A DNA stretch of 64,000 nucleotides, taken from assembly GCF_918797505.1 (NCBI RefSeq), contig NC_092795.1, forward strand, positions 32,041,131 through 32,105,130. Reading direction: 5' to 3'. Both the position numbers and the translations under genes were made by a program. This document shows positions 10,256 through 21,704 of this stretch, piece by piece (positions within the stretch are counted from its first letter, which is position 1; the number at the start of each line of letters is the position of its first letter). This DNA is from Bemisia tabaci (Eukaryota > Arthropoda > Insecta > Hemiptera > Aleyrodidae). The notes below the pieces were generated by a model. It searched no databases. It saw only the letters and a list, made by a program, of their open reading frames with translations, and had not been told where the DNA came from.

Positions 10256-12399
10256 GGTGTGCCAGAGATTCCCAGACTTTTCCCACGAATTTCCTGACTT
10301 TCCATGATTTTCCAGATTTTCTGGACCGCAAAGAACATTGTGTATCATTACAAATTCTTCACCGGTTCCAACACCTATTTCCCACAATTTTTGGAATCTT
10401 AAGCTTTTATTTTCCTGTAATGTGTCTTAGGTTTCTAGTTGTTCCCTTTTGCGGCTATCCTGCAGCCGTTTGCAGTCGTTCAGCACGAAGGACTTTTCAT
10501 TCATCTGTCAACGTCGATCGTGTTTTTCGATCGGTGAACTGCCCGCATTGGTACGCGAGGTTGCCGAAACGTTCTGAAAAAGCGCTAGGTTAGTTGATGT
10601 GTGAGACTCAGAATAATGTGATTTTTCCTCCAAAATGGCAAACATGCTGTATCCAACCGTTCCACTCACTCGGGAACTTTCAACGCCGCTTCACGGAAAC
10701 ATCATTTCCTTCGCGTATTTTATTCAGGGCCCTCGGGGAGACCGTAGTAGGTCGAACGTAATGCTCCGAAAATGAACTTCGTCGCAAACGAATTACCTGG
10801 CCTCTGTCTGCCTTGAGAAGTTTCATCCCTGCCCGTTACGACAAAGACTCCTTGTATAAACATGAAGGTTGGATTTATGCCCCTGAGAGCTTTTGAGGGT
10901 CATTTTTCTTTGTAGTAAGTGAAGAATAATGGAACATAATTTTTTAATTTTGAAAACTCACGATGTTAAGAGACTAACGGAAAATGTTGGATGCACATGT
11001 TATTTGGCTCTGGTGAATGAAAATCCGAAAACAGCGAAAATACTTATTTTGTTTGCTTCTCGAACGTTGGCACTAAACTGTTTTCCTTCCATTAAAACCT
11101 ACTAAGACTCGATTTTGGACAGGACTGCTTGCCTGGAAATATATCGATTGTTCGGAGAATATAAAGGGAAAAAACCTGGAGCAGCGCACCTTGCAAAAAT
11201 CGATATTCGAAAAGGCTGCTTTCAAACAGCAATGTTCTCTCGAACTAAAACGCTTGCAAACGAGACAAAAAATAAAAAAAAAATAAATAAAAAATAAAAC
11301 GATTATGGACAAATGATATACTTAAGTTTTAAAATCGAGGTAAAAAAGCTAGAATGACTCAAAAATGTGGAGGAATCATAGAAATCACGGCGTTCTTTCT
11401 TAGCACGGTAGAACTGTGTACTTGCTACGAAATAAGGGCATTTTTATTGCTTAATACAAGCACCCGTGTACCAATGTACTAAAGATAGGTTTTAAAAAAA
11501 AAAAACCCAAAAACCACTATGTACATCGGAATTGCAAGCTTCTTATTTCTTTTGATTCAACTCCTCTCCACCTAGTTTTTTTTAGCATAAATACTCAAAG
11601 GTAGCATGATATAAACTCACTGGAGGTCATATTGTTTTTATTTAAAATTTCTAAATTTTTGCGCGTTCTAACACCTTCGTCGAATAACCGAGCATGACTC
11701 GCTGAGTAATCTTGAATATCAATTAAGGGGAAAGCCTATGGGGAGAATTCCTGCAATTTGCTCTTGTTTCCAAGAGGATGAATGTTCGAGAGCGACCGAG
11801 AGAGAGAAAATCGAAGAGGACGGTGTGTGAATGTTGAACATTCGTTTCGAACAATCCTTCGAAAAGGGCAAGGTCATCTTTTTTCCTACTTGTCACTTAT
11901 ATTTGCGTGCATAGTCTAAATCTTATTCTCTCATTCTAAGAAGAGTCGAATTACTGGTGCGACTCTGGTTCTATGAGCTCTGATATCACGATTGACTCAG
12001 GATTGCAAGCGAATTACAAATTATACTAAATGCATTGAGTGACTACTCTCCGGACGGTTTTGGCTATATTTCCTAAAGCTTACAATTTTAAACGAAAACC
12101 TTGAATTGGAAAAAAAAGAAGCACAAAATTCTTAAAATCTTTTATCACTGAATTTTCTCTCGCACTTTTATATATTGACAAATTTGACTCGATTCCTATT
12201 TGCTCTAGATTTATGCGAAACCCCTTCGACTCGATCCAATTCCACCACACAAGTCCTCCTCTAGTTTCCTAACAAACCTTATTATTCTAACTCCATTGTT
12301 TTTACAAACTAATACTACACTATAATTTTAAGTTCCTTCAACGAATGAACGAATATGTTTCTTTCGATTAAACGTTTCCAAATACAACGCTCGTTCACA
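10256..12399. other. Long unassigned stretch (2.1 kb)
   Basis: AT-rich DNA with traces of TTTCCTGACTTTCC motifs at the start (10262-10330) and an A/T-simple tract at 11263-11300. No frame shows a domain. It could be intron or intergenic. Confidence 0.35.
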
Positions 12400-12784
12400 C
12401 ACTGAAAAAAAATTCTCGGCGTTTTTACCAAGGTCCGTTGGTACCTTTACCATCTCACTTTTTTTTACCAATAATTGGTAATTCTACCAAGACAGACTGG
12501 TAAGCTTACCTAAAGACCGGTATTTTTACTGTTTTTTTCAGGTAAGAATACCACTTTTATTGGTAATGAATTCCCGGTAACTTTGCCATTTTATCTCGGT
12601 AATTCTACCATAGTCGATACAAAATATTGGCGTTTTTACCAAGGTCCAGTAAAATTACCGAGAAAGTTCAATAAATTCCATAAATGGTAATTTTACCGAG
12701 AAAAAACTGAGATCAAATAGAACCTTGAACTCTTGGTAATTTTACTCTTTTCTTAGTAAATACACCGAGATTTTTTTTTCAGTG
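12400..12784 (+). mobile_element. Family G element, copy 1
   Basis: 385 bp from CACTGAAAAAAAATTCTCGG to GAGATTTTTTTTTCAGTG. The body is full of GGTAATTTTACC / TTTTTACCAAGG motifs in both orientations. The copy at 14266-14678 is the same sequence inverted. Confidence 0.82.
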
Positions 12785-13796
12785 CAGTTATACTGACCGT
12801 ACTTGATGACCATACTGATGATAAAAGCATACTTACATTAATAAAAGCGAGAATCACCTTGGCAAATCATACTAATATTGGTAACTTTTTATGGTGATGG
12901 GGGGGAGGGGGTGTCGAGGGAGAAGAAGAGGCCAGGTATCAGGTAAGACCGAGACACTTGGCTGATTAGCATTCAAATTGTACGTGGACAGGACATGGTG
13001 TAAGTGTACGTCTGTACGTGCCACAAAGCCGCTCGAAAAAGTCATCATCGGAACTTGGAAGGCAAGTTGGCCAAGCTTAAATTTAGCTCCTATTCGCTTA
13101 AATATCACCGAACCAGATAATGAATCACCTAATACGTGACGAGAACCATCCGTTTCCTACCTTATCTAACTCGAAAAGTAATTTTTACTGACAACTTACT
13201 TGGCAAAGTGCGAGACACAAAACGAATCCGACATGACGTCGTTTCCTTGACGAAAAAACTTAACTTTACTTCAATGTCGCCACATTTCCTCTCGATGAAT
13301 GAGCAATTTTCACTAGGTGGATCTAGGGCATTTCTATGTGAAAATGCCATTGATTTTTTTTGCTGATTTCATTCAAAAACCAGACAAATTTTTAACAAAA
13401 ACCTCATAGGTACAAGCTTGAAAACAACTGACTGGTTAAAGAAATGATTGCAAATTTGGAATGAAGTTGCGCTCTTCCGTCCGAAAAAGGACTATGGACT
13501 TCAATCGATATTTGACGCAAACAATGGAAAACATACACGGAGTTGAAATTTGTTGAAAATGCCTTATTTCCTCGACGTTATTCGTCCCACTATCATTAAA
13601 AATGCTTCAAATTATAACCAGTGCTTTATTCAACAGTTTTTTACAATATTTAGGATCTTAAGGGGATTAGAGGTCCGTAGTTATGTTGCGGAACATTTAA
13701 AGAGGAAGGAGGGGGAGGGGGTCAAAAATGCCGAAAAGTGCGTTACGTAGGTTACATTTGCTCCCAGAGACGGGATACCCTCTACTGGTATCTTGA
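12785..13796. other. Unassigned stretch
   Basis: Contains GGGGGAGGGGG tracts (12900 and 13708) and unsupported open frames on both strands at 13136-13366. No repeat ends recognised. Confidence 0.3.
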
Positions 13797-14036
13797 CAAT
13801 GGTGGGAGCTTTTACTTTCGGCGCTCCAACATTGAACTGCTGACTTACCTTTTAGGTGGATGGTCAATAAAGGTTTCAGAATTTCGTTTTGCGAACAAAT
13901 CGAAGTTTGGGGACGTAGTTGGCTCATTACGTCACCCGAAGCTCACCATTCACCTAGTAGGTAAGATGACTGTTGCTCCCTTATTACTGTCCATATGGAA
14001 GTGTTAAAGCCCCAAAAGTAAAAGCTTCCACCATTC
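13797..14036. mobile_element. Palindromic repeat P (about 240 bp)
   Basis: The outer arms AATGGTGGGAGCTTTTACTT and, inverted, AATGGTGGAAGCTTTTACTT match closely. An inner pair around CTTACC(T/A)(T/A)(T/C)TAGGTG is also mirrored. No other copy in the window. Confidence 0.6.
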
Positions 14037-14092
14037 GATAAGAGGCCAGTGGCGGGTCCCTGGTCTCTGGCACGCTCCCTGCAATCTAAAAG

Positions 14093-14245
14093 CGCAGACA
14101 CACCTGCGAGTTACAAGCGCTTGTTAAACGAGAAACACCAATAGGCGAGGAGGATTGTGATAGCTTGACGTCGAGCAATCAAGATTCTGATTTCCTATTG
14201 GTGTTCCACCATGAACAAGCGCTTGTAACTCGCAGGTGTATCTGC
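14093..14245. mobile_element. Palindromic repeat H with 52-bp arms
   Basis: The arms run from GCAGACACACCTGCGAGTTA through CAAGCGCTTGTT and ACACCAATAGG and are nearly perfect inverted copies around a 50-bp centre. The inner CAAGCGCTTG is itself a palindrome. Single copy here; no clear target duplication. Confidence 0.7.
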
Positions 14246-14265
14246 TCCCTAAAATGGGAGGAAGT

Positions 14266-14678
14266 CACCGAAAAAAAAATCTCGTTGTTTTTACTTAGAA
14301 AAGGGTAAAATTACCAAGAATTCAGGGTTCTATTTGATTCCAGTTTTTTCTTGGTAAAATTACCATTTATGGAATTGGTTATTTTACCGAGAAATCTCGG
14401 TAAAATTATTGAACTTTCTCAGTAATTTTACTGGACCTTGATAAAAACGCCAATAATTTTTATCGACTGTGGTACAATTACCGAGATAAAATGGCAAAGT
14501 TACCGGGAATCGATTACCAATGAAAGTGGTATTCTTACCCGAAAAAAACGGTAAAAATACCGGTTATTAGGTAAGCTTACCAGTTGTCTTGGTAAAATTA
14601 CGAATAATTGGTAAAAAAAGTGAGATGATAAAGGTACCAACGGACCTCGATAAAAACTCCGAGAATTTTTTTTCAGTG
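14266..14678 (-). mobile_element. Family G element, copy 2 (inverted)
   Basis: 413 bp from CACCGAAAAAAAAATCTCG to GAGAATTTTTTTTCAGTG, collinear with copy 1 on the opposite strand (GGTACCAACGGACCTCG, GGTAAGCTTACCAGT and others). The pair could fold into a 2.3-kb stem-loop if transcribed through. Confidence 0.82.
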
Positions 14679-14929
14679 ATAAACACCAAAATTCGCAGTT
14701 TTAGTAGGAAATTTCACGTCCGACTTCTTCCGTATATAGGCTTGCTCCATTGTGCGACACTTTTACTTTCATTTCCATTGTGGAAACATACGACCCCGAA
14801 GCCGTGGCACACTCGCGATCCGAGGCGCAAACTGGATACAAAGAACAAGTGAAAAGGAAGTTATCTTTCTCCTCTCTCCGAGGCATCTTGCACATCTTCC
14901 GAGTTTCGAGCCGCGCGACAGGGATGCCT

Positions 14930-15210
14930 AACCTCGAAAAGGGAACAAAGGCGAGGACGCCTTCGACGCCCGTTTTCGCGACGGCTTGGCGCGAGCGCCT
15001 TGCGGCTTCTGCCTCTGCCGGTGCGGTGCGGCGGGTGCGGTGTATGAAAGGCGAGACAGCGCCGCGCCGCGCCGGAGACTGCGCAGGCGCAGGATGCGGG
15101 ATGTGGATGGTGGGGCCAGATTTTGGACCTCGTTCTACGCATGCGCTGTGAGGGCGTCTCCGCGTTTGCCTGCCCTGCCACCTGCCAGCGGCGGCGCTGT
15201 TGTCGAAAAT
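14930..15210. promoter_or_regulatory. CpG-rich, promoter-like block
   Basis: Sharp rise in GC and CpG over about 280 bp inside AT-rich DNA. It contains GCGCAGGCGCAGG (15082) and CGCATGCGCTG (15137), both close to the NRF-1/EWG consensus, which is typical of housekeeping promoters. Overlapping open frames on both strands are expected from the base composition. No adjacent first exon could be identified, so direction is unknown. Confidence 0.35.
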
Positions 15211-15810
15211 GTGTTCGTGGAAATTAGGTTAGATCGAAGATTGATAGTATTACTGGATATATAAGACATGGACTACCAGTGGTGGACCTAATCCTAAATT
15301 ATGCCGTTAGAACACAAAATAATGTATTTGAAAAAGAACTTCTGAAAAGTTCATTTTACAGGTCCCTCCAGGAGTGCGAATTATTCGAAGCCGATGAACG
15401 AATTTATCAGCCGAAATACTTAATAAACTAACAACTTGATCTGAGGAATTTCCTGACGTTTCCCTAACTTTTTCTCGACTTAACGATAGAATTCCTTAGC
15501 TTCTCGTATATATAAACACGCATCTTCTCCTGACTTTACAGTAAAATCGGACTTTTTGTAGACATCAACACACAGTCGCAGGAAGTTGATCCTGTTTCAT
15601 ATCAACGCTTATTTTGATTTTCTGAACAACCAGAAGTTGAAAATGAGAAAATCCACACTTGACAATGCGAGCAAAATACCAACATTCATAAACGTTCGTA
15701 ATTTGACACATACGAAAAGCTGAGGTTTTCTCTTGTTTTTGCGTAATTCCATTCGGAGTTCGATTACTTGCACGCTGGATTTCTTCATTCAAAGATGCGA
15801 TTATAATACC
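15211..15810. other. Unassigned stretch
   Basis: Contains weak TTTCCTGACG / TTTCCCTAAC motifs (15450-15480) like those inside the CAGGGTTGC element. Otherwise nothing is recognised. Confidence 0.3.
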
Positions 15811-15966
15811 CAGTGGCGTGGCGTGCTTTGCGATATATCGATTGTTATGCCATTTAAACCTATGGAAAAGGATCGATAATCAGGGTGTCCGCAGCGAACA
15901 CCTTGATAATCGATTCTTTACCATGGGTTTAAATGGCAGAACAATCGATTTATCGCAAAGCACGCC
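15811..15966. mobile_element. Family E hAT-like MITE, copy 1 (right end truncated)
   Basis: Begins CAGTGGCGTGGCGTGCTTTG. The arm GCGATATATCGATTGTT is mirrored as AACAATCGATTTATCGC, and the centre has CAGCGAACACCTT. The last bases of the right end (GCCACTG) are missing. Confidence 0.78.
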
Positions 15967-16316
15967 GAGACATGGAAAAGGGTCCGATTAGGCTCGCGTC
16001 GATGTTGCAGACAAATCCAGTAATGACCCTCACAAATCGCGAAGTGTTTGAACAAATCGTGATTTGTCTAAAAAATCAACGAACTTTGGCAAACTACGCG
16101 TCATGTTTCTTGTTTCAACGTGTTATTACTATTTACGATGCGGGTTCAAGTAGCATCGGCAAGTGCTGGCATGACGTGATTCTACTTGACCCACTTTGGG
16201 ATTTTGGGGCAGCAGGGCTCATGATGCACCAACCGAGTAGAAACAATGGGGCCTCGAATGAAGCGCCTCCGCTGGTGAAAGGAGCCCAACTCCATGATTG
16301 TCTCATACACAGTACT

Positions 16317-16576
16317 ACGCTGCCACCTGTTGTGGAAAAACGCCGTAAGAGCATTCAAACGTTGCCATATTTCTCTTGATAAAATACGAATTTCCTTGAA
16401 AACTTGTGGATAGTTTTCTTCCAATTTTTCGGAGGAGTTCATTCACAATTTCATGTAAAGTTTCTGCGTATTTTATGTGAAAATATCTATACCTCTCATT
16501 AAAATGAAAATTTCATCAAGGGTAGATTTGGCAACGTCCGAAGGTTTATACGGCGTTTTCCCCTAGCACGGCTGTA
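16317..16576. mobile_element. Family B MITE, complete but diverged
   Basis: Left arm GAAAAACGCCGTAAGAGCAT then AACGTTGCCATATTTCTC; right arm GATTTGGCAACGTCCGAAGG then CGGCGTTTTCCCCTAGCACG. The length of about 260 bp matches the best copy (55282-55538). Confidence 0.72.
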
Positions 16577-16949
16577 CGTATGTCAAGTGCGCTTTATTCA
16601 ACGAAACTGAGAGGGAGGGCTCTCAGTTTTTGTATTCCCTGATATTTTTCTGCAAGGCGTCTTCTGATTTTATTAAAGCGTTTGTAGAAGAGAATCTTTC
16701 TTTTTCATGATCTTCACGACGAAATATATTACAAGAAATTAGTTGCTTTTGCTGAAAACTGAATTTGAGGTTCCAACTCTCCGAGGATGAATCCTCTATA
16801 ATTTTAACAATCCGGGTAAATGGTTTTTGGAAGAAAATTAAAAATTTTTCCTTGAAATTTTCAGATATTTTAGATTAGATTACGAACGTAATTGTCTGCA
16901 AAATAGGGAGAAAAATATTTAAAACTTCATTGATAAACTTCTTACTTTT

Positions 16950-17014
16950 AAAAGCAAATTCGGCAACGTTTGTAGGATCATACGGCATTCTTCCTGAGCA
17001 CGACAGTCTACCAC
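16950..17014 (+). repeat. Family B, right end
   Basis: TTCGGCAACGTTTGTAGGAT followed by CATACGGCATTCTTCCTGAG and CACGACAGT. No convincing left end upstream. Confidence 0.65.
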
Positions 17015-17316
17015 GGGGAATCATTTTAAAATACCTCATCTGTTCAGAGAAAATTTTTGAAAAGCGAGGTTAATTTTAATGATCGCAATGACAAACAACT
17101 TAAAGATTTATGGGTTTCCTGCCTCCGAGCATGACAGGTTCCATTTACGCGAAAGAAATCCATTCAACGGATTTAAGTAGCAGATGGACTTTTATACACA
17201 GAATGCGTGGGTCTAATTAAGATCCAACATGATATCATTATTACGTCGCCTCCCTCGCCGTAGCGATCACTCCGAGTGACCCGAGTCGTGCGGTAGGTAT
17301 AAATCGTCGTTTGTCT

Positions 17317-17417
17317 GGCACAAAGGCGTAACTACACTTCGGGATGAACCCTGTCGTCCATATAACTCAATGCTTTCACGGGCTCATCTCAACGTGTAGT
17401 TACGTCTTTTTGTCAGC
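17317..17417. repeat. Short foldback repeat (about 100 bp)
   Basis: GGCACAAAGGCGTAACTACAC is mirrored by GTGTAGTTACGTCTTTTTGTC, with GATGAACCC / GGGCTCATC in the inner arms. Either a small MITE or a hairpin-forming RNA gene. No other copy here. Confidence 0.5.
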
Positions 17418-18502
17418 TGAGCAACAAAATGGAGACGCCGAATTTCATATAATACGGGGAAAACCTTGAGCGGCAGACGTCGCAGGATTTATATGTAAAT
17501 GCAGTAAATTAAAGATACGCAGTGATTATATGATGTTCCAAGAATAAGATGAATTACAGGAAGGGGGTTCGAGATCAGACGGCAGTTATGGTCAATTAAA
17601 TACGATGTTACTAACAAGGGATATCACACTAAAATAAAGAGGAGGAAAAACTGGCGTCTTTAGCATTTGTGAACAATTTTGCTTTCTCGCGTTTCACTAA
17701 TCGTGATAAACTAATTGTTAGCGAGCATTGGCTTTGAAATAACAATCCTGACACAAACCTTACGTAATGAACGATTGAGATGAGCGATTCAAGAAATCAC
17801 GTCAAGCTTACCTGCAACAAAAAAAGAAAACAAAAAAAATTAAAGTTATGAAAATGTTTCATTCTCCAGATGCAGAAATATGATCATCAATTAATGGTTG
17901 GGAGAACAACAAAGACCATTCATTTTCCTTAAAAATAAAATCATGCATGATGTAAATTTGCAATTCGGTGGAAAACAAAGGGTATGTGAAAGCAGCCCGA
18001 AACGGAAACGATAAACGAAAACATAGGAAAAAGCGGAAACAAGGCTAAAAATACACAATAAAAGGCAGGACGTTTCGGTACCTTACGGCACCATTATCAA
18101 CTGCAATTCGGTTTACATGGGTTACGATCATACGATAAACCTGAGTCTATCAATAATTATTGCATGGACCGACTTGAGCAGATGAGAACATGCACCAGCC
18201 AGAGTTTAGTGCCCGCATCACACGATCAAACTAGAGTCCTCAAAAAGGCTCATCAATGGCGTTGTTGACTGTTAGCCTCAAAGATCTTAGGCTCAACGAG
18301 TCAATCGATAACACATCACAGATGACACATTGCAATTGTCGAGGAATTTCATGCAGAACGGGCTGAGAAATTTAAGAGTTATAGTGCCACTTTGAGAGCC
18401 CTGCTTCCATTGTAAGATACGGGCTTACCCCATCCCAGGCGCAATATCACCACAGCTGTACTGTGCAAATTGAAACCATTTCCTACTGAGACTGACTTCT
18501 AA

Positions 18503-18507
<5 letters not shown>
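17418..18507. other. Unassigned stretch ending in a poly-A run
   Basis: AT-rich to about 18060, then more balanced sequence leading straight into the 52-A tract. The final 450 bp might be the 3' part of a retroposed sequence, but no RT, tRNA-like head or internal promoter was recognised. Confidence 0.35.

Positions 18508-18559
<52 letters not shown>
18508..18559 (+). repeat. Uninterrupted A52 tract
   Basis: Fifty-two consecutive adenines directly after TAATCTTT. The length and purity are typical of a young retroposon tail, but a flanking duplication was not found. Confidence 0.9.
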
Positions 18560-18560
<1 letters not shown>

Positions 18561-19557
18561 GACCCTACAACATAAAACAAGAAATTCCTCGACTTTTCCA
18601 TAACTTTGTTGCCATGATTTTTTCGTGAAAATGTGCTTTAAATAAAAAAAAAACTATCGCGTGAAGTCTCCTGAAATTGAAAATAGTTGAACTTTTCAAC
18701 AAGCGGAGAGAAATACAATCTAGCGCAAAACAATTCCCCGACTTTTCCAGTTTTCCGATGACTTTTCGACGAATTTATTGTCACATCTGGTATCAAACTT
18801 GGTTCGACTGTCGATGCTTTCTTCGGTGGTACGACAGACTTGTCCACCCTCTTTTCACAGGACGTTCCACGTCCCGTGTAGTGGGGAGAGGACGACGACA
18901 GTGAAAAGCGAATACCTAAAACCCGCTCCCAAGAAGCGAAGGAAGTGGCGCGCATAGTTGGATGAGACGCAAGACGACGCACAGAGGAGCCAGTAAATCG
19001 GAGAAATTGGACATGACGTGGAAATTTAAAAGTTTACATCTTTGTCAGGATACAACGCCCACGTTTAAAAGCAACGGTGACTTCTCCGCATGGTAACACG
19101 TATTGAATTGCCGAAAAATACTTTCTTCAGACCCCATTTCCCGAGATTGGCACAAAAACTTCGATTTTAAAAGCCTATCGTGCTTAGGAGGTCGCGAAGA
19201 GCATCATATCAAAAAAATATCGCAATTCACCCGGCACTGAATAATTTGGTTTTAGATTTGATGTCCTTTGAAAATGTTAGTTTAAAAAAGCAGACCCGAT
19301 CAATTGAAATTATGTAAAAAAAATACTGGAGGTCTACGCGGTCCAACCCTAGAGGGCTTCGCGCCCTCCAAACTCCGCTTTGCGAGAGCCCGTGACTTAT
19401 GTTTTTAATATCGGGACGGAGTGGGCTCATCAAGAGACTTCTATCATCTTTCGATAGGCAAGGAAATATTTGAATTCAGCCTGGTAGAACGCTATCGAGG
19501 GAACGATGGCAAAAAATGAAAATTCAGATGGTCACAGAACTCTTAGTTACTCCTCTA
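18560..19557. other. Unassigned stretch
   Basis: Weak TTTCC(G/A)ACTTTTCC motifs occur at 18590 and 18740. No gene or bounded repeat. Confidence 0.3.
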
Positions 19558-19789
19558 CACTAGAAAAAAGTCTCTTGGATCCAGAGTGGAGACTCTTAAA
19601 AAAATTGACGAGAAGAAATACTCTTGATTTAAATCTGATTTTTGGTTGAATCGAGAGCTAAGCCTCTTGATTTAAGCGGATTGCTTTCGATTTCAAGAAA
19701 AAGTTCGATTAAAACAAGAGTATTTTTTCTTGTCAAATGTTTTAAATTAACAGTCCGGACTGAGGGTGCAAAAGACTTTTCTTCCAGTG
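19558..19789. mobile_element. Family F palindromic MITE, copy 3
   Basis: Begins CACTAGAAAAAAGTCTCTTG after TA and ends CTTTTCTTCCAGTG followed by TG. The arms keep CTTAAAAAAATTGACGAGAA and its inverse, with more divergence than copy 2. Confidence 0.8.
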
Positions 19790-20149
19790 TGATTTCAAGT
19801 CCAATTTCAGTCGAAGACTGGTTCCCCTGTGCGGCGACCAGGAGTCCCCAGACGACTCCTCGAGTCTTGGCCGGTATTTTTATGCGAATACCGCCGAGTG
19901 CGAGTGCATGCGACCGCGGATTAAGGATGCTGTGTCAACAGACGAGTAACCGTTCCATGCCCGTCGCACTGGGGCAAGGTAAAACGGCGCACTCGAGATA
20001 AGCTTGAAAGTCACTTATGAAAAATTCAAAGAAAGCAGCATGCAGGATTCCTGGGACCCCCCTCGACTTCAAGTCCTCAAACTTTTAATGGCAGCTTTTT
20101 AAAAACATTCGGGGGGACAGGCAAACAGCCTACGTTTATTAAAATAGTA
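19790..20149 (+). other. Possible isolated exon at about 19811-19979
   Basis: A GC-richer, Cys-containing segment lies between an AG (TTTCAG at 19805-19810) and a GTAAAA donor-like site (19980). Two frames are open across most of it; one reads LCGDQ then GRYFYANTAECECM before a stop. The acceptor is weak and no partner exon was found. It could equally be chance. Confidence 0.2.
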
Positions 20150-20668
20150 AGGGCCGTATTCAAAGTCGTACAGTCGTACACCTTAAATAGGCACTTCACT
20201 TAGAGGGCCCTATTCGATTTACACTGTGATTACGGGAGGGAAAGGAGGCCCTCTGAATAGCATCATAAAAAGGACGATTTTTGCTAATGTCGAGTCGTGT
20301 AATTTAGTCGTGTAACTTTGGAAATGAGTCCGTGGAAGAGAATTACGATGATTTGCCACCGCAAAAAGTACAAACTACCGAAGTAAAATGTTATGATTTT
20401 GACAAACTTTAAGGTAGGTGCCAACCTACCTTAAAATTTACAAACTCTTATTATATTCTTCAGTATTTTGTATTTTTTGTTGTGGTAAATCATTGTAATT
20501 CCCTTCCAAGGACTCATTTCCAAAGTTCTTCGACTGAGTGACAAGACTCGAGGTTTGCAAAAACCGTCCTTTCTATGCTTCTATTTAAGGGGCCTCCTTG
20601 AACCTTTCTTGATAACAGTGCAAACCAAATGAGGCCTCCCAAGTGAAGTATCTGTTTAAAATACGACC
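20150..20668. mobile_element. Family J palindromic element (about 0.5 kb)
   Basis: The left GGCCGTATTCAAAG region and right TTTAAAATACGACCA are inverted partners. CACTTCACTTAGAGGGCC pairs with GGCCTCCCAAGTGAAG, and the centre is the hairpin AAGGTAGGTGCCAACCTACC. Diverged copies occur at 2070-2380 and 40040-40510. Confidence 0.65.
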
Positions 20669-21117
20669 ATTACAATTTTAATAAACATAGCGGTTTGCCG
20701 ACTTTCTTGAATGTTTTCACAAGCTGTCATGAGACCAAATGGGACCTTCAAGAGAAAGGACTTGTTTAAAAAACGCCTATGAATAGAACCCTTCGAATTT
20801 ACACCTGATTCAATGTCCGCCTTTGCTTCAACCGCCAAAAATATGAATTTCCGTCCTACTGTACACGACTCGCAAGACCGGTGCCGGTGCCGAGATTAAA
20901 ATGCAGTTAGCGAGTAGGAGTAGGACTCATAGCGGCGGTAATAAACTGGAGTGGGATTGTAATTCAAGAAAAGGTTAAACGGCGATATGGCCTGCCGGCC
21001 GCGGGTCTCGTGCCAGAATAATTCTAATCCGGACTCGCACACTGCGAACATACATCACCTTTGAAAAGCCCACAAACATACATGAAAACATATGGACGTG
21101 CGTAAGCTGTTCAATTG
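20669..21117. other. Unassigned stretch with a J-like remnant
   Basis: 20700-20800 resembles the right part of family J (TGAGACCAAATGGGACC, TTGTTTAAAAAACG). The rest up to the LTR element shows nothing recognisable. Confidence 0.35.
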
Positions 21118-21183
21118 CATGTGTAAGGAGGGTGGTTTTTGGTTGTTGATAAAGGATGAACTATGAGGGCTACATGACACATA

Positions 21184-21189
21184 TTTATT
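21184..21189 (-). terminator. LTR poly-A signal AATAAA
   Basis: TTTATT on the plus strand reads AATAAA in the element's direction, about 290 bp downstream of the TATA box. The equivalent site in the other LTR is 24096-24101. Confidence 0.6.
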
Positions 21190-21480
21190 TATGCTATTTC
21201 AACTATTGCTTCACATACACATATATATGAACAGGTCTAAGGTTGGAGAGTGGGCTATGAGATGGGGGAGGGGGGGGGGGGGTTCGGGTCTGAGCCGAGT
21301 TTGGGGGTTCGGGTCTGAGCCGAGTTTGGTGTACGCGTCCGGGGCGTGATTGTAGTGCGGGTCTGTGCCGCGGAGGTTCGGGCCATAGCCCTCGTGCTTA
21401 CGGGACGAGCCGACGACTGGGACTGGTTGGTCTCCTACGAATCTTGATCAAATACTGGTGCCCGGCCTATGCTCCGGCCA

Positions 21481-21490
21481 CTATTTATAG
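21481..21490 (-). promoter_or_regulatory. LTR TATA box CTATAAATAG
   Basis: Perfect TATA-box core on the minus strand within the LTR. The copy in the 5' LTR, at 29225-29234, would be the active promoter. It now lies 4.8 kb away from the rest of the element. Confidence 0.65.
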
Positions 21491-21704
21491 TCGATCGCCG
21501 ACTCCCCACCAGGCTGGTTTGCAGCTTTGCGATAGGGAACCGAGCGATCGAACTGCAACTAGCGGCCGAAGTCGGAATTGCGTCGAGCGGGCGCGTCAGC
21601 ACGCCACGCGCACTGCTGAGTGCGAGTGCCGCGCCGCCACACCTTACGCACCTAACAAAATTGCGAAGCAATTTCAAAAGGCCGGACAGCCAGGCAAGAT
21701 GGAG

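Larger units (their letters stand above)
21122..21641 (-). repeat. 3' LTR (element orientation)
   Basis: Intact 520-bp LTR. It contains a 25-bp direct duplication (GGTTCGGGTCTGAGCCGAGT units at about 21282-21330), a TATA box, a poly-A signal and a G13 run. Open frames on both strands here are LTR sequence, not genes. Confidence 0.92.

Noticed and set aside
15933..16379. 148-residue open frame on the plus strand
   Set aside because: It starts inside the E MITE and ends inside a B MITE, so it is a composite of repeat ends; no domain.
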